In this document: positions 8,610-17,263 of the stretch, one piece after another
Numbering within the stretch: position 1 is the first letter of the stretch
Layout: the number at the start of each line of letters is the position of its first letter
Assembly (NCBI GenBank): GCA_038748775.1
Contig: JBCDIT010000015.1
Span: forward strand, 22,120 to 86,119
DNA: 64,000 bases
Origin: DAIQNV01 sp038748775
GTDB lineage: Bacteria; Planctomycetota; Phycisphaerae; Phycisphaerales; UBA1924
Direction of reading: 5' to 3'
Notes under the pieces: model-generated
What the model was told of the DNA's origin: nothing
The model's database searches: none
Seen by the model: only the letters and a program-made list of their open reading frames with translations
Translations under genes and position numbers: made by a program

Positions 8610-9080
8610 TCAGAGGTCTTCGATGACGCTATGGCGTGCGATAAAGCCCGTTTTCGTCAAGCCTTCGATCGTTATCTGAGTGGGCTCATTCCAAACATTT
8701 GGTGCCGAGTAGGGGCTCCAGGCGTGCTCCGGGGGGCCGGCGACCCGCCACCTAAACCACGAGCTTTCGTCATATACCTTTGGTCCATCCCATACATCAC
8801 CTGGTTGCCACGATCGAGAGTCCCAAATCTCATCTGGCTGAAGCGTGAACTGGTAGTACGCGACCTCGCAATCCCGAACTTCGCGTATGCCCCTCTCTTG
8901 GATCCGTATCTCGTACCCGACCTGAATTTCAATCGCTGTGTCGGTCTGGTTGAGAACCAAGGTGATCGGGCAGGGTTTCGCGGGTTGTTTCGCTCGGTGC
9001 TTCTCGCGTAGATCGCCGCAACAGCCTGCGATGACGCAGGTGCCGACGAGGACGGCAAGCTTGATCAACCGGACGTTCAT
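8610..9080 (-). CDS. Small lipoprotein, unknown function
   Basis: A 156-residue protein starting at ATG 9080, with basic residues, a hydrophobic core and a lipobox (VIAGC, then a second Cys). Mature residues are polar and beta-rich with several Trp (DEIWDSRSWQPGDVW). I recognise no domain. Longer in-frame starts at 9095 and 9137 would put a charged stretch before the signal, so they were not used. It converges with obgE, with 19 nt between stops. Confidence 0.65.
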   Translation of the reverse strand: MNVRLIKLAVLVGTCVIAGCCGDLREKHRAKQPAKPCPITLVLNQTDTAIEIQVGYEIRIQERGIREVRDCEVAYYQFTLQPDEIWDSRSWQPGDVWDGPKVYDESSWFRWRVAGPPEHAWSPYSAPNVWNEPTQITIEGLTKTGFIARHSVIEDL

Positions 9081-9146
9081 TGGTCGCCTTCCCATTGGTC
9101 GCTTGTCCTTTGACACCGGTGCTACCGGTCGCACCAACGCGAGGTG

Positions 9147-9869
9147 TCAGTCGTCTCGCCTTTGTGCGAGCAGCCACTCCCAAAACGCATCGTCGTTGTA
9201 CGTCTGCGTCCAGGAGTCGTGCCCCACGCCCTCGTACATCGTCACTTTCGGGTTCCCGCCCGCGATGCGCACCAGTTCGATCGCGTCCAGCGTCTCGCTG
9301 GGCCATACGACGCGATCTTCGGTCCCGTGGAACGCCCAGATCGGCGTGTCCTTCAACGCTGAGACGGTCCAGAAGGGCATCGCCGCGCCGCCGCAGATCG
9401 GGGCGATCGCCGCGAATCGCCCCGGGGCCGCGGCACCCACGGCCCATGTTCCGTACCCGCCCATCGAGAGCCCGGTGACGTACACGCGGCTCTTGTCGAC
9501 GCGGTACTCGCGTTCGATATGGTCGAGCAGCCCAAGCAACGCCCAGGGGTTCCAGACCTGATCGGCGGGGCATTGGGGAGCGACCATGATGTAAGGCAGG
9601 TCCGCGCCCTGCGCCGCAAACTTGGGCGGGCCGTGAACCTTCAGGCGATCTAGGTTGTCGCCCCGTTCGCCGGCGCCGTGGAGGAAGAGAACAAGGGGCC
9701 ACTCGGTCGACTGGTCTTCGTCATAGTCGTCTGGAGTGTGCGCCAGGTATCGAAGGCTGGTGGTGATTTGTGCCTCACCAGCCGACAAGGCCGGTTGGCT
9801 GTCCGAGCCGGTCAGATCGGCGGTGGTCACGACGCTTGCGATGAGCACGATGGACGCGAGTGTGGGCAT
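9147..9869 (-). CDS. Secreted alpha/beta-hydrolase esterase (PHB depolymerase/phospholipase-like)
   Basis: A 240-residue exported esterase. A signal peptide covers about residues 1-17. The core is PLVLFLHGAGERG (oxyanion strand), VTGLSMGGYGTW (nucleophile Ser), FHGTEDRVV (Asp) and GVGHDSW (His), a complete Ser-Asp-His triad. The HGAGERGDN motif is typical of the predicted peptidase/phospholipase family found in many planctomycete exported hydrolases. ATG 9869 is preferred over 9908 because it places the signal peptide at the N-terminus. Confidence 0.85.
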   Translation of the reverse strand: MPTLASIVLIASVVTTADLTGSDSQPALSAGEAQITTSLRYLAHTPDDYDEDQSTEWPLVLFLHGAGERGDNLDRLKVHGPPKFAAQGADLPYIMVAPQCPADQVWNPWALLGLLDHIEREYRVDKSRVYVTGLSMGGYGTWAVGAAAPGRFAAIAPICGGAAMPFWTVSALKDTPIWAFHGTEDRVVWPSETLDAIELVRIAGGNPKVTMYEGVGHDSWTQTYNDDAFWEWLLAQRRDD

Positions 9870-9999
9870 GCGACCATCATCGCACAACAGAGCCGCGTGC
9901 GTGAGCACGCGGTCCGGGCGGTCGTGGTCGCTCGCCCTTGGTGTTTACGAGTTTCTCGAGAAACAGGTGCCCGAGCGCAAACCCGCGCTCGAAGCTCTG

Positions 10000-12087
10000 T
10001 CACTCCGCCTTCCGTACCCACTCCGCCTCGAGCCCCTCAAGGTCCACCCGCAGCTCATCCCGCCGGTTCGTCAGCTTCTCTGCCTTCTCGTACTCGGTCC
10101 AGATCTCGGGGTCTTCGAGCTGCTTGTCGATCCCGCCCAGTTCTTCCTCGATGGCCGCGATTTTCTCTTCGAGCTGTTCGAGCCTCATCCAGCTCCACTT
10201 GCTCTTCTTGGGCTTCTCGCTGCTCGCTGGATTCGGAACCGGCGCAGGCGTCGGCGCTGGGACTTTCTTCTCGGCGTCCTTGCGTTTGTCCGTTTCTTGC
10301 TTCTTTGCTTTGCTGGCGTCGGGCCTTCGCGTCTTCGCCCCTGCCCTTTCTTCGGCCGCCTGAGCACGCCTTTGCTCGGCCCGTTCCCAGTCGCTCCAAC
10401 GTCCCGGGAAGACCTCCGCATTGCCCTTTCCGTCGAGCACGATCAGCTTCGAGCAGCACGCCTCGAGCATCGCGCGGTCGTGGCTGATGAGGATGAGCGT
10501 CCCATCGAAAAGCCCGCCCCCTCGCTCTGCGAGCGTTTCGTCCAATGCGAGTTCGTCGGGTGTGGGGGGGCGCCTCAAGACCTCTTCGAGACGCTCCGCT
10601 GACGGGATGTCGAGGTGGTTGGTCGGCTCGTCGAGCACCAGGACGTTCTTGGCCGAGGCCATGAGGCCCGCCAACACCGCTCGGGCACGCTCGCCGCCGC
10701 TCATCAGGCCCAGTTCGCGTTCCTGCGAGGGCCCGCTGAACAGGAATGCGCCCGCGAGATCGCGAGCCGCCTGCTCGCTCATGAGCTGGTCCGGGCATTC
10801 CTTGCGGACGATCTTCTGCAAATAGCGGACGACGCTCAGGTCGGGGTCGAGGTCTTCGTGCGTCTGCGTGAAGTACCCGATCGCGAGCTTGGTCCCGAGC
10901 GTCACGGTGCCGGCGGTTGGTTCGATTTGACCGAGCAGGCATCGCACGAACGTCGTTTTTCCGGCGCCGTTCGGGCCGACGATCCCCACGCGATCGCCCC
11001 GTTCGATCACAAGGTCGACGTCGTGGAAAAGCATGCGCCCCTCGCCCTGCTCGTCGCGGTACTCCTTCTTGAGCCCACGCACCGAGGCAACTATCTCGCC
11101 TGCCCGCTCCGACTTCGGGAGCACGAGCCGCATCTTTGCGGTCTCAAGCGGGCGTTCGAGCGTGGTCGCGTCCTTGGCACGCTCGAGTCGGCTCTCGCGC
11201 CCCTTGGCCTGCTTGGCCCGCTGGCCCGCCTTGTACTTCGCGATGTACGCCTCTTCGCGCTTGAAAGCGGTCTGCTGCTTTTCAAACGCACGGCGTTGCG
11301 TCTCGACGCGGTCGGACCGTTGGCGCCGAAAGGCCGCGTAGTTGCCCGGGTAGTCGACGAGCCGTCCGCCCTTGCCCCGCACGACGTCGACCTCGACGAT
11401 GCGGGTCACGACGGTGTCGAGCAGTCGACGGTCGTGGCTGATCAGGATGACCGCGCCGCCGAAATCATCGGTCAGGAAGTTCTCGAGCCAGCGCCGCCCC
11501 TCGATGTCGAGGTGGTTCGTCGGCTCATCAAGAAGCAGCACGTCGGGCTCTGCGAGCAAGAGCTTGGCGAGGCTCAGGCGTGCTTTCTGTCCGCCCGAGA
11601 GCCCCTCGGTCGGCACGTCGAACTGGGCGTCGACGAAACCGAGGCCGTGAAGGATGGCGTCGACCTTGTGGTCCTGGGCGAGCCCGCCGGCCGCGTCGAT
11701 CCGGTGTTCGATGCGTTCTTGCTTCTTGAACAGCTTCTCGAGTTCCTCGCCTTCGGTGCCCGCCATTTGCTCGAAGACGTCGTGCAGCTCGGCTTCGAGT
11801 TCTTCAACATGGGCGAGCGCGTCGCCGGCTTCTTCTCGGAGCGTTCGTCCCGGCTCGAGCACCGGCTCTTGGGCCAGGTAGCCGGCCCTGGCGCTTCCGG
11901 TGAGCACGACAGTGCCCGCATCGGCCTTCCGCAGCCCGGCCAAGACCTTCATCAGGCTCGACTTGCCGCCTCCGTTCCGACCCACCACGCCGATTCTTTC
12001 GCCCGGTTCGACCGAAAGCGAGACAGCGTCGAGAACGCGACGATCTCCGTAAGACAGCTCGATGTTGGTCGCGGCGAGGACGGGCAT
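10000..12087 (-). CDS. ABC-F family ATPase (Uup-like)
   Basis: A 695-residue soluble twin-ATPase protein. Cassette 1 has Walker A GRNGGGKSS (about 36-44), signature LSGGQKARLSLAKLL and LLLDEPTNHLD. Cassette 2 has Walker A GPNGAGKTT, signature MSGGERARAVLAGL and a second DEPTNHLD. The linker between them is long, basic and helical (FEKQQTAFKREEAYIAKYKAGQR), the P-site tRNA interaction motif of ABC-F factors. The C-terminus has a Lys/Pro/Ala-rich stretch and then a coiled coil, as in Uup. ABC-F proteins act on the ribosome, and Uup also affects DNA intermediates. There is no transmembrane domain. Confidence 0.93.
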   Translation of the reverse strand: MPVLAATNIELSYGDRRVLDAVSLSVEPGERIGVVGRNGGGKSSLMKVLAGLRKADAGTVVLTGSARAGYLAQEPVLEPGRTLREEAGDALAHVEELEAELHDVFEQMAGTEGEELEKLFKKQERIEHRIDAAGGLAQDHKVDAILHGLGFVDAQFDVPTEGLSGGQKARLSLAKLLLAEPDVLLLDEPTNHLDIEGRRWLENFLTDDFGGAVILISHDRRLLDTVVTRIVEVDVVRGKGGRLVDYPGNYAAFRRQRSDRVETQRRAFEKQQTAFKREEAYIAKYKAGQRAKQAKGRESRLERAKDATTLERPLETAKMRLVLPKSERAGEIVASVRGLKKEYRDEQGEGRMLFHDVDLVIERGDRVGIVGPNGAGKTTFVRCLLGQIEPTAGTVTLGTKLAIGYFTQTHEDLDPDLSVVRYLQKIVRKECPDQLMSEQAARDLAGAFLFSGPSQERELGLMSGGERARAVLAGLMASAKNVLVLDEPTNHLDIPSAERLEEVLRRPPTPDELALDETLAERGGGLFDGTLILISHDRAMLEACCSKLIVLDGKGNAEVFPGRWSDWERAEQRRAQAAEERAGAKTRRPDASKAKKQETDKRKDAEKKVPAPTPAPVPNPASSEKPKKSKWSWMRLEQLEEKIAAIEEELGGIDKQLEDPEIWTEYEKAEKLTNRRDELRVDLEGLEAEWVRKAE

Positions 12088-12142
12088 TGGGCGAGAGGAT
12101 AGAGACGAAGAGCGGGTCGGACCGCTCCCCGCCCGGGGCGCT

Positions 12143-13210
12143 CTACCCGGGCTTGCCGCTCAATCGATACCAGAGGCCCATCGCTGCCGATCCCTCGCCG
12201 CGTCGACCAAGCACCGGCAAGAGTGCCCGCATCAGCTTCGGCCGCATCAGGGACTCGGCCGCGACGCGGCACGCCCACCGGCGGACGCGCAGGCGGTCTC
12301 GGTATGCCGAAGCGAGGGTCCTCTTCGCCTCGGCAAGGTTCCCGTCGAAGGCGTCGACGAAGACCCTGGCAGACCACAGCGCCAGCCCGATCCCCTCGCC
12401 GCCGACGGGGTCGACCGCCGCGGCGGCGTTTCCGAGCCGGACCGACCGCGGATGTCCCGGCTCGGTGTATCTCGATCGCGCGACTCCACAGCTCAGCCAG
12501 TCTGTCTCGCGGCACGACGGGTCCCAGTCTGGCCAGAGTGAGGCGAGCATCGCATCGGTCCGACTGCCGAACCCCTTGACGAGCCTTGCGTCCGCGACGA
12601 GCGCACACGTCGCGAGCCCGTCCTCGACGCCGACGGTGCCGACGTAGGCCCCGGCGCAGGCCCGCATGCGGACGCCGTCGACCGTGCGATCGGGCCTGTA
12701 ATGGCATTTGAACCCGACGATCCCGGGTGCCATCGGGGTCGATCTTTCCTCGTCGAGGCGGCCGAGCCCGTCAGCGTGGACGACGAAGTCGAACCCCTGT
12801 TCGGTCTCGTTGGCGCTGACAATCGCGCAGTTGTCTTGCCAGTCGACGCCCCGAACCGTCACGGGTTGGTCAACGTTGACTCCGAGCGCGATCGCCCGAT
12901 TCCGAAGCAACTCGTCGAGGGCCTTGCGGCTCAGGCACCACGCCGGCCGGGGCGTCGACCATTCGATCGAGTGGTCGCCGACTTCGAGCACCATCGATCC
13001 CACGCGCCGGGCCCCGGCCGCGATCAATTCATCGGGAGCGACGAGTCGTTCAAGCGCCTCGGTGCCGGCGGGGCTGACGTACTCCCCGCACACCTTGACG
13101 CGAGGGAAGACCTTGCGCTCAAAGAGCGTGACTGCGCACCCCTTCTGTGCGAGCCCGATGGCTGCGCCGCACCCAGCAGGTCCGGCCCCGATGATCGCGA
13201 CGGTCGTCAC
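12143..13210 (-). CDS. FAD-dependent oxidoreductase, geranylgeranyl reductase-like
   Basis: A 355-residue flavoprotein. The N-terminal Rossmann motif IGAGPAGCGAA (residues 6-16) is followed by LFERKVFPRVKVCGEYVSPAG, the K-x-C-G signature of the geranylgeranyl reductase and halogenase-like branch. The second FAD motif is NAAAAVDPVGGEGIGLAL (about 255-272). It starts at GTG 13210, overlapping the stop of the methyltransferase gene (GTGA). The two enzymes are therefore co-translated and probably work in one small-molecule or lipid pathway. The substrate is not evident. Confidence 0.85.
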   Translation of the reverse strand: MTTVAIIGAGPAGCGAAIGLAQKGCAVTLFERKVFPRVKVCGEYVSPAGTEALERLVAPDELIAAGARRVGSMVLEVGDHSIEWSTPRPAWCLSRKALDELLRNRAIALGVNVDQPVTVRGVDWQDNCAIVSANETEQGFDFVVHADGLGRLDEERSTPMAPGIVGFKCHYRPDRTVDGVRMRACAGAYVGTVGVEDGLATCALVADARLVKGFGSRTDAMLASLWPDWDPSCRETDWLSCGVARSRYTEPGHPRSVRLGNAAAAVDPVGGEGIGLALWSARVFVDAFDGNLAEAKRTLASAYRDRLRVRRWACRVAAESLMRPKLMRALLPVLGRRGEGSAAMGLWYRLSGKPG

Positions 13211-13992
13211 GCGCCAGCCTCTGCGGAATCACCGACATCCCCGGTATCCCCCTGGTCCGCTGGTGGGGCGCCTTTCCACGCATCTTGTTTTTCGCCCGCC
13301 ATGGTGAACCGGTGCGTGAACACCCGCCACCGATAGCTCGCGTAGTCGATACCCGCCTGAGCCGCGAGCATCCGAGCCTCGCGCCGGCTGAAGCCGGCCC
13401 GCACGCTCACCCTCGCGTCGTGTCGGATGATCTCGGGCTGGCCCACGGTCATCACGTTGATCGCGACCATCCCGAGGCGGGTGCGCACCAAGTCGTTCCA
13501 GACCACGCCCGCCCGGGCGATGCGGTTCATCATGCTCAGCACGGCGACCACCTCGTCGTCGTTGGGCATGTGATGCAGAAAGAGCCCGGCGTGCACGTAG
13601 TCGAAGCTCCCCGCTTCGAAACGGTCGCCGATCGTCAGAGCGTCGGCTTCGAGCAGGTCGACCCCGTCGGTGTCCTTTGCATGCTTCCGCGCCGCGTCGA
13701 GGGTGGCCGGGTGGTTGTCCACGCCGGTGATCCAGAGGTCGTACCCGTTCGCCAGAGCCCACTTTCGGGCCGCGACGGGCAAGTCCGCCGAGCCGGTCCC
13801 GAGGTCGAGCATCGTGATCCGCCGGTCGCGCGGCCAGCGGATCGACCAGAGCCGCAGGTGGCGGAGCAGGGCGCTGACACCTCCCAGCCGGCGGTTGACC
13901 GCCCTGATGTAGGACAGCGCTCGATCGAGCTGCTCCCGGTCGATCGCCGGGTCGTCCATGAGTTCCTTGGTCCAGACTCGCTTTGTGGTCAT
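13207..13992 (-). CDS. Class I SAM-dependent methyltransferase
   Basis: A 261-residue methyltransferase. SAM-binding motif I is MLDLGTGSADLPVAA (about residues 60-74), with VDNHP as the acidic loop and a FDYVHAGLFLHHMPND motif IV/post-motif typical of UbiE-like small-molecule methyltransferases. The start at ATG 13992 gives a normal N-terminus (TTKRVWTKELMDDP); the longer open frame lies antisense to panB. It overlaps the oxidoreductase start by 4 nt. The C-terminal 25 residues are low-complexity. Probably an O- or C-methylation step paired with the flavoenzyme. Confidence 0.83.
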   Translation of the reverse strand: MTTKRVWTKELMDDPAIDREQLDRALSYIRAVNRRLGGVSALLRHLRLWSIRWPRDRRITMLDLGTGSADLPVAARKWALANGYDLWITGVDNHPATLDAARKHAKDTDGVDLLEADALTIGDRFEAGSFDYVHAGLFLHHMPNDDEVVAVLSMMNRIARAGVVWNDLVRTRLGMVAINVMTVGQPEIIRHDARVSVRAGFSRREARMLAAQAGIDYASYRWRVFTHRFTMAGEKQDAWKGAPPADQGDTGDVGDSAEAGA

Positions 13993-14040
13993 CGGGGCGT
14001 TCGATCCGGGTGGGGCGTGGGGGGTTCTAGACTTCGGCGT

Positions 14041-14931
14041 ATGAGTATCCACGAAACGATGGCGGCTGTCCCCGGCGAACAGCCGAGGAAGCCCATCACG
14101 CTCCGGACGCTGGACCGGATGGCCCAGCAGGGCGAACCCTTCGCCTGCCTCGCGGCCTATGACTTCACCACTGCCCGGTGGCTCGAACGCGCGGGCGTGC
14201 ACCTCCTCCTCGCGGGCGATTCAGCGGCCAATGTTGTCCTGGGCTTCGACTCAACCGTCCACGCCCCGCTCGACTTCATGGTCACCATCACGGCGGCCCT
14301 CAAGCGTGGCGCCCCCAACACGCCGGTGATGGCCGATATGCCCTTCCTGAGCTATCACCGATCAGAATCCCAGGCTTTGGACAACGCCGGCACGTTCATG
14401 ACCCAGGGCAACGCCGACTGTGTCAAAGTCGAAGCCGACGCGAGCTTCGCGCCGGTGGTGCGGGCTATGACGCGAGCCGGAATCCCGGTGTGCGCCCACG
14501 TCGGCAGCCGCCCGCAAACCGCCGCGGTCACCAGCGGGCCCCGCGCTGCCGGGCGGACACGCGAGGAACTCGAGACGATTGTCAGCGACGCCAAGGCGCT
14601 CGAAGACGCCGGAGCCGTTCTCTTGCTGATTGAGGCCGTCCCGACCGACGTGACCGAGGCGGTCGTGAAAGCCACGTCTCGCCCGGTGATCGGGATCGGA
14701 GCGGGAACGGCGTGCCACGGCCAGATCCTCGTGGTCAACGACTTGCTGGGGCTCACCGATCAGCCGCCCCGTTTCGCGGATCCGGTCGACGAGATCGGGC
14801 CCAGGATCCGGGCGGCCGGCGAGGAGTGGGTGCGCCGGGTCGCGACGGGTGAAATCGGGGGCACCGGATACACCATGAAGAAGGGCGAGACCGAGCCTCT
14901 GCAAGGCCCCCGCCTTTCGGGGCTTGGGTAA
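14041..14931 (+). CDS. panB: 3-methyl-2-oxobutanoate hydroxymethyltransferase
   Basis: PanB makes ketopantoate from 2-oxoisovalerate and methylene-tetrahydrofolate, the first step to pantothenate and CoA. The 296-residue protein has the metal-binding Asp residues in LLAGDSAANVVLGFDST and VMADMPFLSYHRS, the catalytic Glu in LLLIEAVP, and IGIGAGTACHGQILVVNDLLG, all in family positions. The N-terminus is about 20 residues longer than the E. coli protein. It is divergent from the methyltransferase gene with 48 nt between starts. No panC is nearby. Confidence 0.95.
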   Translation: MSIHETMAAVPGEQPRKPITLRTLDRMAQQGEPFACLAAYDFTTARWLERAGVHLLLAGDSAANVVLGFDSTVHAPLDFMVTITAALKRGAPNTPVMADMPFLSYHRSESQALDNAGTFMTQGNADCVKVEADASFAPVVRAMTRAGIPVCAHVGSRPQTAAVTSGPRAAGRTREELETIVSDAKALEDAGAVLLLIEAVPTDVTEAVVKATSRPVIGIGAGTACHGQILVVNDLLGLTDQPPRFADPVDEIGPRIRAAGEEWVRRVATGEIGGTGYTMKKGETEPLQGPRLSGLG

Positions 14932-15109
14932 GCACGCTTATTTGGATCTTGATAGGATTTTTGGGGAATCGGCCGGCGGGTCGGAGTGTTTCCCGCATCC
15001 TGAAACGTTGTCGAGTCGAACTCTGGCTCGTCCGATTCGCATCCGGGGGGAAGCACAACTCGAGGCCGGCGGGCGGTTCCGCCGAGGCTCGGGGTTTCGT
15101 GGAGGTTCT

Positions 15110-16507
15110 ATGCGACGCTTCGTCACCGGGCTCCCTGCTCTCTTCGTGCTCTTGGCCACCACGCTCGTCTTGGTGGCAGCGCCGGCGGTTCTCGATCGAC
15201 TCGCCGCGGCGCACGCGACGGCACGGATCACGCTTGCTCGGCAGACACTCGCCGACGACGACATCCTCCGGCGGATCGACCTCGCCCTGACGTCTCTCGC
15301 CGATTCAACGATGCCCGGGGTCGTGCACCTCTCGGTCGGTCAGGGGCGGTTTAGCCGGAGCTCGGGCTCGGGGTGGGTCTTCGACGAGGACGGCCACGTC
15401 GTCACCAACGCGCATGTCGTGAGAGGGTCCAACAGGATCCGTGTCCAGTTCGCCGACGGGCGCTCGGAATGGGCAAGCCTCATCGGGACCGACGCGTTCA
15501 CCGACATCGCGGTTCTGAAGATCGACTCGTTCCCGGGGCTCTTCCCGCTCCCCCGCGATCGGGACGGGATCGTCCGACAGGGGCAGCGGGTGTACGCGTT
15601 TGGCTCACCCTTTGGCTTTAAGTTCAGCATGAGCGAGGGCATCGTGTCTGGCCTCGGGCGCGACCCGTCCAACGCGAGCGAGTTTGGTGGGTTCACCAAC
15701 TTCATCCAGACCGACGCGGCGGTCAACCCGGGCAACTCGGGCGGTCCGCTGATGAACTCGTCCGGCGAACTCGTGGGTATGAACGTCGCGATCGCCACCG
15801 GACGCGACAACGACGGGACCACCGAGGGCGATTCGGCCGGCATCAGCTTCGCCATCCCGGTGGCGACGATCGACTCGGTGGTGCCGCAGCTCATCGGCAA
15901 CGGCCGCATCTCGCGCGGCTACCTGGGCATGCGGAACGGCGGCACGAGCGGCCGCGAGACCGACGAAGGCGGGTTCGTCCGGGGTATTTTGGTGAGCAGC
16001 GTCGAGCCGGGCGGCCCGTCTGAGAAGGCCGGTCTCCGCGCCGAGGATCTCATCATCAAAGTCGACGGCCAGCCGACGCCCGAGTTCAACCTGCTCCGCT
16101 CGATCGTGGGCGGCGCCGAACCGGGGACGCTCGTTCCGCTCGAGGTCTTCCGCGACGGTGAGCGGATCGAAATCGATGTCACGCTCGGCGTGATGCCGGC
16201 GTCCGTTCTGGCGCAGTCGGCGCAACGAACGATCCAGCTCACACTCGGCGCGATCTTCGACGGGGAGGGCTCGAGGAATCCTCAGGAAGCGAGGCCGGTT
16301 GTGTCGCGCGTGCTTCCGAGCTCGATCGCTGAGGAAGCGGGGTTGCAGGAACGCGACCGCATTGTGGACGTGGCCGGTCGTTCAACGCCAAGCGTGACGA
16401 GCATGTTCACCGAGCTGGCCGGGTCGGGACTGCTCGACGGCCGGGAATTCTCGATCACCGTCATGCGGGACGGGCAACGCGAGACGCTCCGCGTCGACCC
16501 CGATTGA
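15110..16507 (+). CDS. HtrA/DegP-like serine protease with two PDZ domains
   Basis: A 465-residue trypsin-like protease. ATG 15110 has a strong GGAGG site just upstream and starts a signal/anchor segment (residues 8-24). The triad is visible: H102 in TNAHVV, D132 in FTDIAVLKID and S210 in NPGNSGGPL. Two PDZ domains follow: residues about 260-345 (GILVSSVEPGGPSEKAGLRAEDLI) and about 375-460 (VVSRVLPSSIAEEAGLQERDRI). It probably performs envelope protein quality control. An open frame extends upstream to 14924 and overlaps the end of panB, but lacks a signal and is not used. Confidence 0.92.
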   Translation: MRRFVTGLPALFVLLATTLVLVAAPAVLDRLAAAHATARITLARQTLADDDILRRIDLALTSLADSTMPGVVHLSVGQGRFSRSSGSGWVFDEDGHVVTNAHVVRGSNRIRVQFADGRSEWASLIGTDAFTDIAVLKIDSFPGLFPLPRDRDGIVRQGQRVYAFGSPFGFKFSMSEGIVSGLGRDPSNASEFGGFTNFIQTDAAVNPGNSGGPLMNSSGELVGMNVAIATGRDNDGTTEGDSAGISFAIPVATIDSVVPQLIGNGRISRGYLGMRNGGTSGRETDEGGFVRGILVSSVEPGGPSEKAGLRAEDLIIKVDGQPTPEFNLLRSIVGGAEPGTLVPLEVFRDGERIEIDVTLGVMPASVLAQSAQRTIQLTLGAIFDGEGSRNPQEARPVVSRVLPSSIAEEAGLQERDRIVDVAGRSTPSVTSMFTELAGSGLLDGREFSITVMRDGQRETLRVDPD

Positions 16508-16513
16508 CCGCGG

Positions 16514-17263
16514 TCAGTTCGCTCGCACGCGAACGGTCACCGGCGTGCCCGCCCTAGGCATCGCTTCGTTGCGGGCGAGAAACGCGGGGGCGTCGGTCGC
16601 CGCGTTCGGGCTCAGCGTGACCCTCGGCGCGATGACCTCCGATCCGAACGTCGTCAGGCCGATCAGCGTCCCGGTGCCGTCCGCGTCGTAGACCTCGCGT
16701 CCGCCGCGAACGACGAAACGGCTGCCGGCGAAGACCCATTGGAATTCGGTTACCGCAACGCCCGATTCGGACCGGATCCATTCCGAGGGTGCCGAGACGT
16801 GCCGATGCCCGGAATCATCGCTCCAGATGAACTCCACAGCCAGGGGAGTTCCGGTGGCGGGCGTACGGGCGATGCCATCGGCGGTGACCGAGACCCGCCC
16901 GGGAGCGCCGGGGGTCGCGCCGACCGTGAGCAAAGCGGCGTGGATCGACGACGGAGCGACCGGAGAAACAACGAGCGACTCGTGCTCGCGGGTATCGGGC
17001 GAACACGCCACAAGCTCGAGGTAGACGTCGGGCGTGTCCGGGTTTGTGGTGTCGACCGCGACCGTTCCGTCGAACTCGATCGTCCTCGATTCGACGTCGA
17101 GGCGAAGGGCGGAGGGCATATTCTCGAATTGCGAGGGGTTGGGCGCGGAATGGCACGCCGCGAGAACCGCGTTCAAGCCCAGGGTTAGAGCAACCGCTCG
17201 CAGAGTTCGGCGAACGCGTTCCCTCGGCTTTCGTAGTTGTTGAACTGATCCCATGAAGAGCAT
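16514..17263 (-). CDS. YdjY-domain lipoprotein
   Basis: A 249-residue exported protein. The N-terminus has several Arg residues, then a hydrophobic stretch ending in a lipobox (VLAAC). The central part (IEFDGTVAVDT, VYLELVACSPDTREHESLVV, LLTVGATPG, VEFIWSDDSG) matches the YdjY domain seen in many planctomycete envelope proteins, whose function is unknown. Its first 79 nt overlap the 3' end of murD on the same strand, which is unusually long. No shorter start keeps the signal peptide, so I retain ATG 17263 (or 17254). Confidence 0.75.
   Translation of the reverse strand: MLFMGSVQQLRKPRERVRRTLRAVALTLGLNAVLAACHSAPNPSQFENMPSALRLDVESRTIEFDGTVAVDTTNPDTPDVYLELVACSPDTREHESLVVSPVAPSSIHAALLTVGATPGAPGRVSVTADGIARTPATGTPLAVEFIWSDDSGHRHVSAPSEWIRSESGVAVTEFQWVFAGSRFVVRGGREVYDADGTGTLIGLTTFGSEVIAPRVTLSPNAATDAPAFLARNEAMPRAGTPVTVRVRAN

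Noticed and set aside
10615..12102. A 495-codon open frame on the plus strand
   Set aside because: It lies fully antisense to the ABC-F gene, has no domain, signal or ribosome site, and shows the Arg/Val/Asp-rich composition of an antisense frame in high-GC DNA.
13285..14040. A long upstream extension of the panB frame
   Set aside because: It is antisense to the methyltransferase gene and unlike PanB proteins; ATG 14041 gives a family-like start.
15110..16507. An in-frame start of the HtrA-like protease at 14924
   Set aside because: It would overlap panB and place 62 non-family residues before the signal segment; GGAGG just before ATG 15110 decides the start.
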